DNA of 13,619 nucleotides from Akkermansia muciniphila. GTDB taxonomy: Bacteria > Verrucomicrobiota > Verrucomicrobiia > Verrucomicrobiales > V1-33. Positions within the stretch are counted from its first letter, which is position 1. Each line of letters opens with the position of its first letter. This document shows, in pieces, positions 1 to 6,767 of the stretch. The stretch spans positions 1-13,619 of the forward strand of contig CALQKQ020000045.1 in the NCBI GenBank assembly GCA_943331195.2. Reading direction: 5' to 3'. The notes under the pieces are model-generated. The model was not told the DNA's origin and made no database searches. It saw nothing but the letters and a program-made list of their open reading frames with translations. Position numbers and translations under genes: made by a program.

Positions 1-47
1 AGCCCAGAGTCTCCCGCCCCAAGTCCTGCCAGATCGACAATTGCGGC

Positions 48-66
48 CATAATGCCAGGCAATTTG
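48..66. repeat. REP-like palindromic repeat, copy 1
   Basis: The 19-base sequence CATAATGCCAGGCAATTTG is centred on the perfect dyad TGCC-A-GGCA (53-61), with further imperfect symmetry outside (48/66, 49/65, 51/63). It is identical to the copy at 191-209 and is the reverse complement, over most of its length, of the copies upstream of the transposase gene at 5273 and 5383. Shared sequence plus dyad symmetry fits a REP-type element mobilised by a Y1 transposase; mobility is inferred. Confidence 0.65.
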
Positions 67-113
67 CTTGCGGACAATTCGCCTGCGGACAATTTTCCCG
101 TCGGACTGCAGCC

Positions 114-131
114 AAACTGCCTGGCAAACTG
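114..131. repeat. REP-like palindromic repeat, copy 2 (diverged)
   Basis: The core TGCCTGGCA (118-126) is intact, but the outer arms no longer pair. Instead the pentamer AAACT flanks the core as a direct repeat (114-118 and 126-130). It shares only the core with the other copies, so it is the least certain member of the set. Confidence 0.45.
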
Positions 132-190
132 TTCGTCGTGACGCCGCCCTTCCCACCCAACCGCGCCCCTCAATCCGCCGCAGCCGCTGC

Positions 191-209
191 CATAATGCCA
201 GGCAATTTG
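191..209. repeat. REP-like palindromic repeat, copy 3
   Basis: This is an exact 19-base match to copy 1 at 48-66, in the same orientation. It is followed immediately by CGTCGGACTG and TGACGCCGCC, the pieces that also follow copy 1 at greater distance. That shows a longer unit was duplicated rather than only the palindrome. Confidence 0.65.
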
Positions 210-251
210 GACGTCGGACTGACGCCGCCTCACTCAACCAACATCGCCCGC

Positions 252-1685
252 TCACCAACCGACCGCCGCCTTCTCTAAACTCCGCGCCGAGGCGGGTTCC
301 GTGGCATTGAGCAGTGTCACCACCTTCTCCGCACCCCGCAGCACCAGACGCACCACGCGCTGGGGATCATCCACCCGAAACTGGCCCGGCAATTCGTCAT
401 AGACGGCCCGCCAGGGAAGCGCGAATCGCTGCATCAGCACACGCCGCATGTGATCGAAAAATTCACCGGCGTCCTTCTCGGTCCGCCAAACGGTCTTCCA
501 AAAAACATGATCTCCAGCACCGTCTTTACCAGACCAGACCGCGTAGCGATCCCCCGCCCATCCATCGCTGGCTAAGCTGGCCTCATCGACTCCCAGCCAG
601 GAGCGCAATACGATGTAGGTTCCCAATTCCCCGGCCGTGTTACTAAAATACGGATCCATTCCCCCAACTCTGGTCTCGGAAAACTCCACCGGCGTCGCCT
701 GAAAGGGAGGATTGGCGAGATAGAGAGTCTCCGGGTGGAGAATTTCCGCTGAGGAACGGGGCGGCCTCGCATAGGCCGCATCAATAGCCGCATTCCCCCC
801 CTGCCCGGCCAAGACCTCCACAAACAAACTACCCTTATCTTGGCTGAATTTCCAGGTTTCCCCCAAATAGGCTGGAGCGCTGTAGTTCGGCGGCGCAGCG
901 GCAGGAGCCCCGCTCCGGTCAAAGTTTAAATTCAGTTGGTCCGCAATGCTGAAGCGCACCCGCGCGGCATTCGCATCGCCGCTTATCAGTGAGCGCAGCG
1001 CCAGGGCCTCATCATCATTCGGGGGGTCAAACCGAAGCGGCGTCGCGCCCGCCTTTTCCTGCGTCAATGCCCCTGCCAGTCCCCCAATGAAAGCTTCGCG
1101 CCCATCCGCTCGAGCTAGGGACGCCTCCTGGCGATAATAAAAGGCCTTGCTGGCCGCATCATAGTAACCCCCGCTGCTCGTCTGGGCCAAACTCGTCACC
1201 GCCGCCCGATAATCGAAGGGCTCGCTGTGAAAACCCATCGCCAACGCCGCCCGCCCCCTTGCCTCCGCCGCCTCGACCGACAACTGAGACTCCACCCCTA
1301 GCCTCACCTTTTCTAAAATGACATCCATGGCCGCCGGTGTCCACACCGGAGCCGGATCGAAGAACAAACCCCGCTGCTCCGCAAACTTCTTGGCCAAGTC
1401 GGCGGGCCCCGGCGTCGGCTTGGCCGCTTCCACCGCCCGCTTCAGGGCCTCCAATTCCGCAACTAAAGCCCCCGCCCTCGATTCGGCCTCGCTGGCCCGC
1501 CGCTGCAACACCCCATTGGTCGCAAGCAGCTCTGATTCCTGATCCGCCACCGCCGCAGGACCCGCCTGCGGGGCCACCTCCCCTTGCTTCGTCCGCACCT
1601 GCCAAGAGTGCTCCCGCCACAACAGCAACCCCGCCAAACTGGCAAGGGCCAGCAAATGAAGAAAAGCGCGAATCGGCGAAGGCAT
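252..1685 (-). CDS. Membrane-anchored protein with degenerate zinc-metallopeptidase-like domain
   Basis: This is a 477-residue protein. I chose the ATG at 1685 because it opens with a classic uncleaved signal anchor (residues 7-23). The upstream GTG at 1766 would add 27 residues and overlap the preceding gene. Residues 48-88 look like a coiled coil, so the main domain is probably held outside the cytoplasmic membrane. The rest resembles, from memory, exported HExxH peptidase-like proteins: GGYYDAASKAFYY (172-184), DDEALALRSLISGDANAARV (224-243), EILHPETLYL (314-323), GELGTYIVLR (352-361) and GWAGDRYAVW (375-384), then a W-rich VFWKTVW segment. Where such proteins carry HExxH, this one reads GGLAG (201-205), so zinc binding and catalysis are probably lost. 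The role may be scaffolding or binding. It is the second gene of a likely two-gene operon, 50 bases after its neighbour. The family call is moderate; no substrate can be named. Confidence 0.6.
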   Translation of the reverse strand: MPSPIRAFLHLLALASLAGLLLWREHSWQVRTKQGEVAPQAGPAAVADQESELLATNGVLQRRASEAESRAGALVAELEALKRAVEAAKPTPGPADLAKKFAEQRGLFFDPAPVWTPAAMDVILEKVRLGVESQLSVEAAEARGRAALAMGFHSEPFDYRAAVTSLAQTSSGGYYDAASKAFYYRQEASLARADGREAFIGGLAGALTQEKAGATPLRFDPPNDDEALALRSLISGDANAARVRFSIADQLNLNFDRSGAPAAAPPNYSAPAYLGETWKFSQDKGSLFVEVLAGQGGNAAIDAAYARPPRSSAEILHPETLYLANPPFQATPVEFSETRVGGMDPYFSNTAGELGTYIVLRSWLGVDEASLASDGWAGDRYAVWSGKDGAGDHVFWKTVWRTEKDAGEFFDHMRRVLMQRFALPWRAVYDELPGQFRVDDPQRVVRLVLRGAEKVVTLLNATEPASARSLEKAAVGW

Positions 1686-1735
1686 GGCTGAAAATCGGGA
1701 AAACGAAAAAAAAGGCGACAGAGAACCCCAGAACC

Positions 1736-2365
1736 TCAATTTCCAGAGCCTCGTTGCTTCAGCCACGAAGAGCGCTTTGGCAAGGGCCGCGCCGCCGCAG
1801 CAGGGCGCTCCGCAGCTTCCGCCGCCGTCGGAGCCGCCGTGCCCTGCGGCAGGCTGGGATCGAAATCATCCTCATTCTTGGTCACCGGCACAATCGGTTG
1901 CACCTTCCCGGCCGCCTCCTTGCGCGGCGCACTAGGATGCTGCGGATCATAATTGAAAGCGACCATCCGCTTGGCGTATTTCGGGTCGTTTAGTGATCCC
2001 GGATAAAAGAGCTCCCTTACTTTTTGGCCCTGCTGATTGTAGAGCTCCTCTTTCAGCATCTGCCCCGTCTGCGCATCAAAAAAGTTCCGCGTGCTTCCCA
2101 CCGGATTTTTCTTCCCATCATAAATCACCCCATTGAGAATCCGCCCCTTGGCATCCAAGCGGAAAACTCTCACCCCGCAGAGGATATTATTTTTGTCGTA
2201 GATCGACTCCCGAATCTCATTCGATCCGCCCATTTTCTGGGTCTCGGTACGCTGTCCATTGTTGTGTTTGAAAATCCGGCTCAGCGCGTCTGGCCCTTCC
2301 TGCTGGGCTTCTGCCAAGCCGCCCAACGCGGCCAAAATCCCGCCTGCCATCCAGTTTAGTCTCAT
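1736..2365 (-). CDS. Exported hypothetical protein with YwqK-like repeats
   Basis: This is a 209-residue protein of unknown function. The start at 2365 is preferred over the in-frame GTG at 2383 because a GGAG ribosome site lies four bases before it and the protein then begins with a normal signal peptide (MRLNWMAGGIL..., likely cut after AEA near residue 20). The middle (about residues 45-110) has short repeated beta-strand-like phrases such as RVFRLDAKGRILNGVIYDGK and FFDAQTGQMLKEELY. These recall the YwqK/MORN-like 'text' repeats, but I cannot assign the family firmly. The C-terminal third is low-complexity Ala/Pro/Lys and probably disordered. It is first in an apparent operon with the pseudo-peptidase gene downstream and is divergent from the transporter gene. 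It is probably periplasmic or surface-associated. Confidence 0.65.
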   Translation of the reverse strand: MRLNWMAGGILAALGGLAEAQQEGPDALSRIFKHNNGQRTETQKMGGSNEIRESIYDKNNILCGVRVFRLDAKGRILNGVIYDGKKNPVGSTRNFFDAQTGQMLKEELYNQQGQKVRELFYPGSLNDPKYAKRMVAFNYDPQHPSAPRKEAAGKVQPIVPVTKNEDDFDPSLPQGTAAPTAAEAAERPAAAARPLPKRSSWLKQRGSGN

Positions 2366-2369
2366 GTGA

Positions 2370-2373
2370 CTCC
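2370..2373 (-). promoter_or_regulatory. Ribosome binding site deciding the start at 2365
   Basis: Read on the minus strand this is GGAG with four bases between it and the ATG at 2363-2365. It favours this start over the upstream in-frame GTG at 2383. Confidence 0.5.
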
Positions 2374-2517
2374 GAACTACCACACCCAGCGCGGCGGCGA
2401 AACCTTTTTGTCATCAGTATTTGTCCGTTTCAATCTCTTGCCGCTGGACAGGAAATCCCTTAGGAATGCAACTTCCCGGTCTACCGGCCACTTCGATCCA
2501 CCCCTGCCCTGCCCTCC

Positions 2518-3768
2518 ATGAACCACAGTCAACGCAACAAGCTCTTCTTCATGATGATTCTCCAATTCTTCATCTGGGGGGCCTGGTTGCCCCTCATTTG
2601 GGGCTACATGGGAGGTGCCATCGCTGAGGGCGGCCTAGGTTTCAGCGGATCCCAACAAGCTTGGGTCGGCAGCGGCTTCGCCATCGCCTCCATCCTCGGC
2701 ATCTTCTTCAGCAACCAATTCGCTGACCGCCACTTCGCCGCCGAAAAATTCATGGCCTTTAGCCACCTGCTGGGAGGCCTCGCCATCCTCGCCCTCTACT
2801 GGGTGAACTCCTTCCCGCTCTTCTTCGCCCTGATGTTGGTCCACTCCATCCTCTATGTGCCCACCATCTCCGTGGCCAACTCCCTCGCCTTTGCCAACAT
2901 GAAGGACGCCTCCAAGGAGTTCGGCTTCGTCCGCATGGGCGGCACCGTCGGCTGGATCCTCGCCTCCTGGCCCCTTTACTTCATCCTCCAAGGCAAAACC
3001 GGCATCGACGCCATGCAAGCCAGCAAAGCTATTTTCCTCGTCTCCGGCATCGCTTCCCTTTTGCTCGCCGGCTTCTGCCTCACCCTCCCCCACACCCCAC
3101 CCAAGAAAGACGGAGCCTCCAATGCCTGGCTGTCCACCGGACGACGCCTCTTTGTCCCCTTCATCCTGGTCCTCTTCATCGTCACTTTCATCGACGCCAC
3201 GATTCACAACGGCTACTTCGTCATTACCCCAGGCTTCCTCGAGAAAAGCACCGGCCTCAAAAAAGAATGGATCATGCCCATCATGAGCCTCGGCCAAATC
3301 GCCGAACTCGCCACCATGATCATCCTCGGCGGCGTCCTCGCCAAGTTCGGCTGGAAAAAGACCATGATGGTCGGCATCGCCGGCCACGCCCTCCGCTTCG
3401 CCATCTACGCCTTCTTCCCCCAAAACCAACCTCTCATCATCGCCGTCCAACTCCTCCACGGCATCTGCTACGCCTTCTTCTTCGCCACCGTCTACATCTT
3501 CATCGATGCCTTCTTCCCCAAAGACGTGCGCGCTAGCGCTCAAGGCTGGTTCAACCTCCTCATCCTCGGCATCGGCGACCTCGCCGCCAAATGGCTTTTC
3601 ATTCCCCTGATGGGCAGCCTCACCAAAGACGGCGTAACCGATTACCGCACCCTCTTCCTCGTCCCCTCTGGAATGGCCCTGGGTGGCATCCTCATCCTCG
3701 CCCTCTTCTTCCGTCCCCCAGCTTTCGGTCCTAGCAGCGCGGCCGCCCCATCCGCCGCACCTCACTGA
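2518..3768 (+). CDS. MFS transporter, nucleoside:H+ symporter family
   Basis: This is a 416-residue, twelve-helix inner-membrane protein. The opening, with an aromatic FFIWGAWLPLIWGY stretch in helix 1 (residues 17-30), matches the nucleoside:H+ symporter branch of the major facilitator superfamily (NupG/XapB-like). So does the phrase FGFVRMGGTVGWILASW (135-151), which corresponds to the R-x-x-G-T-x-G-W motif before helix 5. The first six helices span about residues 10-190. A hydrophilic central loop (191-207) follows, then six more helices, and the Ala/Pro-rich tail is cytoplasmic. Proton-coupled uptake of nucleosides or a related small solute is likely; the exact substrate cannot be read from sequence. 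The ATG at 2518 has no visible Shine-Dalgarno sequence. It is divergent from the minus-strand pair (152-base gap) and a strong hairpin follows its stop codon. Confidence 0.82.
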   Translation: MNHSQRNKLFFMMILQFFIWGAWLPLIWGYMGGAIAEGGLGFSGSQQAWVGSGFAIASILGIFFSNQFADRHFAAEKFMAFSHLLGGLAILALYWVNSFPLFFALMLVHSILYVPTISVANSLAFANMKDASKEFGFVRMGGTVGWILASWPLYFILQGKTGIDAMQASKAIFLVSGIASLLLAGFCLTLPHTPPKKDGASNAWLSTGRRLFVPFILVLFIVTFIDATIHNGYFVITPGFLEKSTGLKKEWIMPIMSLGQIAELATMIILGGVLAKFGWKKTMMVGIAGHALRFAIYAFFPQNQPLIIAVQLLHGICYAFFFATVYIFIDAFFPKDVRASAQGWFNLLILGIGDLAAKWLFIPLMGSLTKDGVTDYRTLFLVPSGMALGGILILALFFRPPAFGPSSAAAPSAAPH

Positions 3769-3785
3769 CCCAGTGCTCATCGCCC

Positions 3786-3815
3786 TCCGGGCTCCCTGCT
3801 ATCAGGGAGCCCGGA
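3786..3815 (+). terminator. Strong hairpin after the transporter gene
   Basis: A perfect 13-base-pair stem (3786-3798 with 3803-3815) has a CTAT loop and begins 18 bases after the transporter stop codon. The stem is GC-rich. The 3' flank reads ATTGGCC with no T-run, so it is not a textbook intrinsic terminator. It may act with Rho, stabilise the 3' end, or serve both converging transcripts. Confidence 0.6.
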
Positions 3816-4088
3816 TTGGCCATCTGTGGTTCCGCCCATAGAGCCCCCTGATCTCTGCTCACCGAGACCACCGCGTGGCCAGGATCATATCCTGTGACGC
3901 CGGATCTGCGCCTCTTGATGTGCTGATTTTGTCGGCAACCTAAACCCAGGAGCCTCGGCTTCTACCGCCGCGCCAAAACGCCGCCCACTTTCTTCCCGAT
4001 TTCCCTGGCCATTGCGCCGACCAGCCAACGCCTCATCTCGGCCCATTTCCAAACGCAAAGCCACCCCTGTTTCGCTCCACGTGCGCCC
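3816..4088. other. Intergenic stretch without a confident gene
   Basis: This lies between the converging transporter and transposase genes. It holds a small hairpin at 3880-3894 (CAGGAT-CAT-ATCCTG). On the minus strand the transposase frame stays open for 67 more codons after its TAA, until a TGA at 3885-3887; the translation is Arg/Gly/Glu-rich with no recognised motif. A second minus-strand frame contains a short stretch beginning MRRWLVGAMAREIGKKVGG. Either could be a decayed gene end or a repeat associated with the transposase. I see no start signal and no family. Confidence 0.4.
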
Positions 4089-5210
4089 TTAAGGAAGCGA
4101 GCTTGCCCCTTCCCCCTCGACCTCCTTCAGCCTCGAGGAAAAACCGCCCCGAGAATCCCTGAAGGCATAGAGCCCGCGCAGCGCCGCCTGTCCCAAACTG
4201 CGCGCCCCCCGCTGTCGCCCCTCCCGGCTGCTCCCCTGCACCACGGACCGATTCCGCTCAAACCACCCGTCCACAAAATCCCGACTCCCCAAAACCATCC
4301 CACGCGTGAACTGCGGCACTCGCTTCCCCAGCACCTCTGCCGCCAAACGCCCCTCCTTCCCTGACATCAACCGCGCCCGCACCCGCTCCGACATCCCCAC
4401 CCGCGCCACCGTCCCATCCGCCCGCCGCCGCTCCGCCCCGGCCCCCCCTAATAAAGCCCGATACAACAACAGCGCCCGCCGCTCCACTTCCGGAGCAAAC
4501 GTATCTTCCGACCAAGGCCGCGCCCCCGCCGCCTCCGCCCGCCGCCACGCCACCTGCCCAATAATCCTCACCAAACCGCGCCGCGCCCGCGCTTTCCCCT
4601 CCATCGCCTCCGCATACCCGCTCCAGCGGTAGTCTCCCGGATCCCCCACCATCCCCGCCCGCACCGGATTCAAATCAATGTACGCCGCCACCGTCCGCAG
4701 CGCCCGCTCCTCCTCCGCCACCAACACCGAAGTAAATCGACCGTCCCACAGCGTTCCCTCCCGCCCCACGCGCTTGTTGTACCAACAGGAAAACCGAAAC
4801 TTCACGCATTTCATAAACTCACTCAAACTGAACATCCGCGCCACCTGCCGCCGCCTCCAGGCCTCCCTGGCCTCATCGTCCCCCGTTCGCTCCCACAACG
4901 CCAACTTCTTGCTCAGCAACGCAAACGTCTTCTTACCACAAGCCCGCTCCAACCGGGATACCAACACCTCGAAGCAAACGTCAAACCCCTCCGGACGATG
5001 CGGCACCCGCACCAGCAGATGGAAATGGTTGCTCATCACGCAAAAAGTGAGCACCTCCACCCCCAAAAGCTCCTCATAAGCCCGCACCACTTCCAAAAAA
5101 AACGCCTTCTCTTCCTCCCCCATCAGGTATTTCCGGTCATAAATGCGCGAAACCACATGAAACACCCCCGCCTGAGACGAGTCCACCAGAAAGGCGCGGG
5201 CGCGGGGCAT
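4089..5210 (-). CDS. REP-associated tyrosine transposase (RAYT, Y1/HUH family)
   Basis: This is a 373-residue single-strand DNA transposase of the IS200-like Y1 type that acts on REP palindromes. The HUH metal site is plain at MSNHFHLLVRVP (H62 and H64). The catalytic tyrosine is Y177 in AYIDLNPVRAG. Other family signposts are GVFHVVSRIYDR (15-26), GTLWDGRFTS (152-161) and YRWSGYAEA (194-202). The Y1 core ends near residue 215. The remaining roughly 160 residues form a C-terminal extension with FTRGMVLGSRDFVDGWF, typical of long RAYTs, possibly for DNA binding. All catalytic residues are present, so it could be active. Two palindromes of the same type as those at the window's left edge lie 63-192 bases upstream of its start. 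RAYTs are usually single-copy, domesticated genes rather than spreading insertion sequences. The start at 5210 has no strong ribosome site. Confidence 0.9.
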   Translation of the reverse strand: MPRARAFLVDSSQAGVFHVVSRIYDRKYLMGEEEKAFFLEVVRAYEELLGVEVLTFCVMSNHFHLLVRVPHRPEGFDVCFEVLVSRLERACGKKTFALLSKKLALWERTGDDEAREAWRRRQVARMFSLSEFMKCVKFRFSCWYNKRVGREGTLWDGRFTSVLVAEEERALRTVAAYIDLNPVRAGMVGDPGDYRWSGYAEAMEGKARARRGLVRIIGQVAWRRAEAAGARPWSEDTFAPEVERRALLLYRALLGGAGAERRRADGTVARVGMSERVRARLMSGKEGRLAAEVLGKRVPQFTRGMVLGSRDFVDGWFERNRSVVQGSSREGRQRGARSLGQAALRGLYAFRDSRGGFSSRLKEVEGEGASSLP

Positions 5211-5248
5211 AGCTCATGTCTTACCACAGATATCTCCTGCCTGCAACT

Positions 5249-5312
5249 TGAACTATGACTATGATTACACATCAAATTGCCTGGCATTTTGTTGTTGGTA
5301 ATTTATAGTTCA
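5249..5312. repeat. REP-like element inside a 64-base imperfect palindrome, copy 4
   Basis: The centre is CAAATTGCCTGGCATTTTG (5273-5291), pairing at eight of nine positions around T5282. Outside it ACA (5269-5271) pairs with TGT (5293-5295), ATTAC (5264-5268) with GTAAT (5298-5302), and TGAACTAT (5249-5256) with ATAGTTCA (5305-5312), with small bulges. Single-stranded DNA of this kind is the natural substrate of Y1 transposases. It lies directly upstream of the transposase gene and is in inverted orientation to copies 1 and 3. Confidence 0.65.
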
Positions 5313-5381
5313 CAATAGTTGAGTCTTTACCCTTTTGCCATTATTTCTTGCCATTTCATCTATTTCATCTTGCCATTTCAC

Positions 5382-5402
5382 GCAAATTGCCTGGCATCTT
5401 GC
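5382..5402. repeat. REP-like palindromic repeat, copy 5
   Basis: The segment reads GCAA-at-TGCC-T-GGCA-tc-TTGC, an imperfect dyad centred at 5392. It shares CAAATTGCCTGGCAT with copy 4 (5273-5287) in the same orientation, 110 bases away. The pair resembles a BIME-like doublet but is direct rather than inverted. Confidence 0.6.
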
Positions 5403-5664
5403 TGTGGCTGGGCGATCCCCGCCGCTCCTGCCTTCCAGCCGCCGCCCCTTAACCCCCGGACCGAGCCCCCTGCAGCCCCCTTGAGATCCGACTGTGCTCC
5501 GGCCGCATCGTGCCTATGCCAAACCCAGCACCACACCATTGCCGCACGCTCCCCGCCCTGCCCTGCAAGCCTAGGCCCCTGCGCCGCAAAATTCTCCGCC
5601 GGCTAGGCTCACAGGCTGGGCGTAGACCTCATCAAACCCAAGGCCTTTTGAGACCGGCTCTCGC

Positions 5665-6657
5665 CTAGCGTTTCTTTACGCTCCCAAAGCCGCCCCTCGA
5701 CGGGACCTGCTCCTCCAAAAACGCCACCACCCGGCGCTCCTGCCAGGGCGGCAAGTTCCCCCGAAAATCGTGGAATCCTACATGCCCCCCGCACGCCGGC
5801 ATTTCTAAGAAAAAATTAGGGTTTTCCCGCGCCGCTTCCTCCGGAAAAGAAGGCGCATCCAGAAGTGGATCATTCAAGGCATTCAACAACAAACTCGGCA
5901 GGCCGAGACTGGCCAAATGCGGTCTCGCCGAAGCCCGCGCCCAGTAGTCTTCTGCCCCCGCAAAACCGTGCAGGGGGGCCGTAACCTCCTCATCAAAGGT
6001 GCGGATGCAGCGAATCTTGCCCAGGCGCGCCTCATCCAACTGCCCCGGAAAACGCCGGGCTTTCGCCAAGGTCTTCGCCAGCAAACTCCCCAAAAAGCGC
6101 TGCAGGTAAACCCGATTGCCGCGCCGCTCATCCAGGGCCCGGGCGCTCGAAGCTAGGTCCACTGGCGCAGAAATCGCCACCACCGCTCCCACCGCCGGAT
6201 GCGGCACCTCCTCCCCGGCATATTTCAAAGCCATGTTGCCTCCCAGGCTGAACCCCACCAAGGCCATCCTCTCATAACCCCGCGCCGCGTGCTCCACCAC
6301 CTGCCGCAAATCCCCCGTCTCCCCGCTGTGATACGACGGCAGCAAGCGGTTCGGCACTCCCCCGCAGCCCCGGTAATTCCACGCCAACACATCCCAGCCA
6401 GCCCCACCCAAGCTCGCCGCCATCCCCCGCATGTACACCGACTCCACACTGCCTTCCAGCCCATGCAACAAAATCGCTAGGCGCCTCGCCCCACCCTGCC
6501 GCCACGCCAAATCCACAAAGTCCCCGTCCCGCAACTCCAGCCGCTCCCAGCTCGTCCACCCCCCCGCCTGCCCCGGCAGCAGCGCCGCCACCAGCGTCGC
6601 CCCATGCCCCCAGCGCAGCAGGCGAGGCGCAACATAACTAGAATCAACCAAAGGCAC
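5665..6657 (-). CDS. yheT: YheT-family alpha/beta hydrolase
   Basis: This is a 330-residue cytoplasmic serine-hydrolase-fold protein of the YheT/COG0429 group, close to the family's usual length. The oxyanion-side motif is LLHGLEGS (63-70), followed by WNYRGCGG (93-100). The nucleophile elbow is GFSLGGN (135-141) with S137. The acid is D263 in NALNDPLL and the histidine is H292 in CGGHVGF, so the triad is complete. The family marker FDEEVTAPLHGF...DYW (221-239) is also present. Members act on esters of unknown physiological identity; some are annotated as hydrolases of medium-chain acyl esters. The start is a GTG supported by a GAGGTG ribosome site four bases upstream. The gene is divergent from lexA, with 124 bases between the starts. 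There is no sign of damage to the gene. Confidence 0.88.
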   Translation of the reverse strand: MPLVDSSYVAPRLLRWGHGATLVAALLPGQAGGWTSWERLELRDGDFVDLAWRQGGARRLAILLHGLEGSVESVYMRGMAASLGGAGWDVLAWNYRGCGGVPNRLLPSYHSGETGDLRQVVEHAARGYERMALVGFSLGGNMALKYAGEEVPHPAVGAVVAISAPVDLASSARALDERRGNRVYLQRFLGSLLAKTLAKARRFPGQLDEARLGKIRCIRTFDEEVTAPLHGFAGAEDYWARASARPHLASLGLPSLLLNALNDPLLDAPSFPEEAARENPNFFLEMPACGGHVGFHDFRGNLPPWQERRVVAFLEEQVPSRGGFGSVKKR

Positions 6658-6661
6658 TCCC

Positions 6662-6667
6662 CACCTC
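6662..6667 (-). promoter_or_regulatory. Ribosome binding site for the GTG start at 6657
   Basis: On the minus strand this is GAGGTG, four bases before GTG at 6655-6657. It is the reason for choosing a GTG start for the hydrolase. Confidence 0.6.
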
Positions 6668-6749
6668 TACGCCCCCTCCCCCACCTTGTCCTCAAAAAAA
6701 GGCCCTCCCCCGCCGCCAGGGGGCCCCTTCGACGTCATCAAAACGATTG

Positions 6750-6763
6750 CGAACAAACGCACC
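6750..6763 (+). promoter_or_regulatory. Candidate LexA operator, distal site
   Basis: CGAACAAACGCACC shares 10 of 14 bases with the proximal site 18 bases downstream (pattern CGAACA-N3-GC-N-CC). It fits the Gram-positive LexA (Cheo/DinR) box only partly; the right half-site is weak. It lies in the 124-base gap between the divergent hydrolase and lexA starts. It is a candidate only. Confidence 0.3.
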
Positions 6764-6767
6764 ATAT

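Larger units (their letters stand above)
1..251. other. Repeat-rich intergenic region at left edge
   Basis: No convincing gene lies here; the open frames that cross it run through repeats. It holds three TGCCWGGCA palindromes (48-66, 114-131, 191-209), an 11-base direct repeat TGCGGACAATT at 69-79 and 84-94, and two ordered blocks. Block one is the 19-base palindromic repeat (48-66), then CGTCGGACTG (99-108), then TGACGCCGCC (139-148). Block two has the same three pieces packed together at 191-209, 212-221 and 220-229. The second block therefore looks like a shortened copy of the first, with two internal segments missing. The next gene (minus strand) ends at 252, so this is its downstream flank. 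Confidence 0.6.
5211..5664. other. Intergenic region: AT-rich REP-bearing patch, then GC-rich stretch
   Basis: The first 190 bases (about 5215-5405) are visibly AT-rich against a GC-rich genome and hold the two palindromic repeats plus a 12-base direct repeat CTTGCCATTTCA at 5347-5358 and 5369-5380. This patch must include the transposase promoter, though I could not pick convincing -35/-10 boxes. From about 5405 to 5664 the composition returns to GC-rich. I see no gene there; the plus-strand frame at 5319-5606 crosses the repeats and has no recognisable protein features. Confidence 0.5.

Noticed and set aside
1..229. A CRISPR array suggested by repeated short palindromes
   Set aside because: Only two exact 19-base copies occur, spacings are irregular, sub-elements vary, and there are no cas genes; the same core recurs beside a RAYT gene, which fits REP elements better.
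68..310. An 80-codon plus-strand frame at the left edge
   Set aside because: It runs through the palindromic repeats and into the end of the minus-strand gene, with no protein-like features.
3121..3130. AATGCCTGGC within the transporter gene as another REP copy
   Set aside because: The core dyad is incomplete (TGCCTGGCT) and it lies in well-conserved coding sequence, so it is a chance match.
2635..3780. A 381-codon minus-strand frame opposite the transporter gene
   Set aside because: Same cause: the translation is a Glu/Asp/Gly/Ala-rich string, while the plus strand gives a clear twelve-helix transporter.
5319..5606. A 95-codon plus-strand frame upstream of the hydrolase gene's 3' end
   Set aside because: It crosses a REP-like palindrome and a sharp composition change, and has no ribosome site or recognisable domain.
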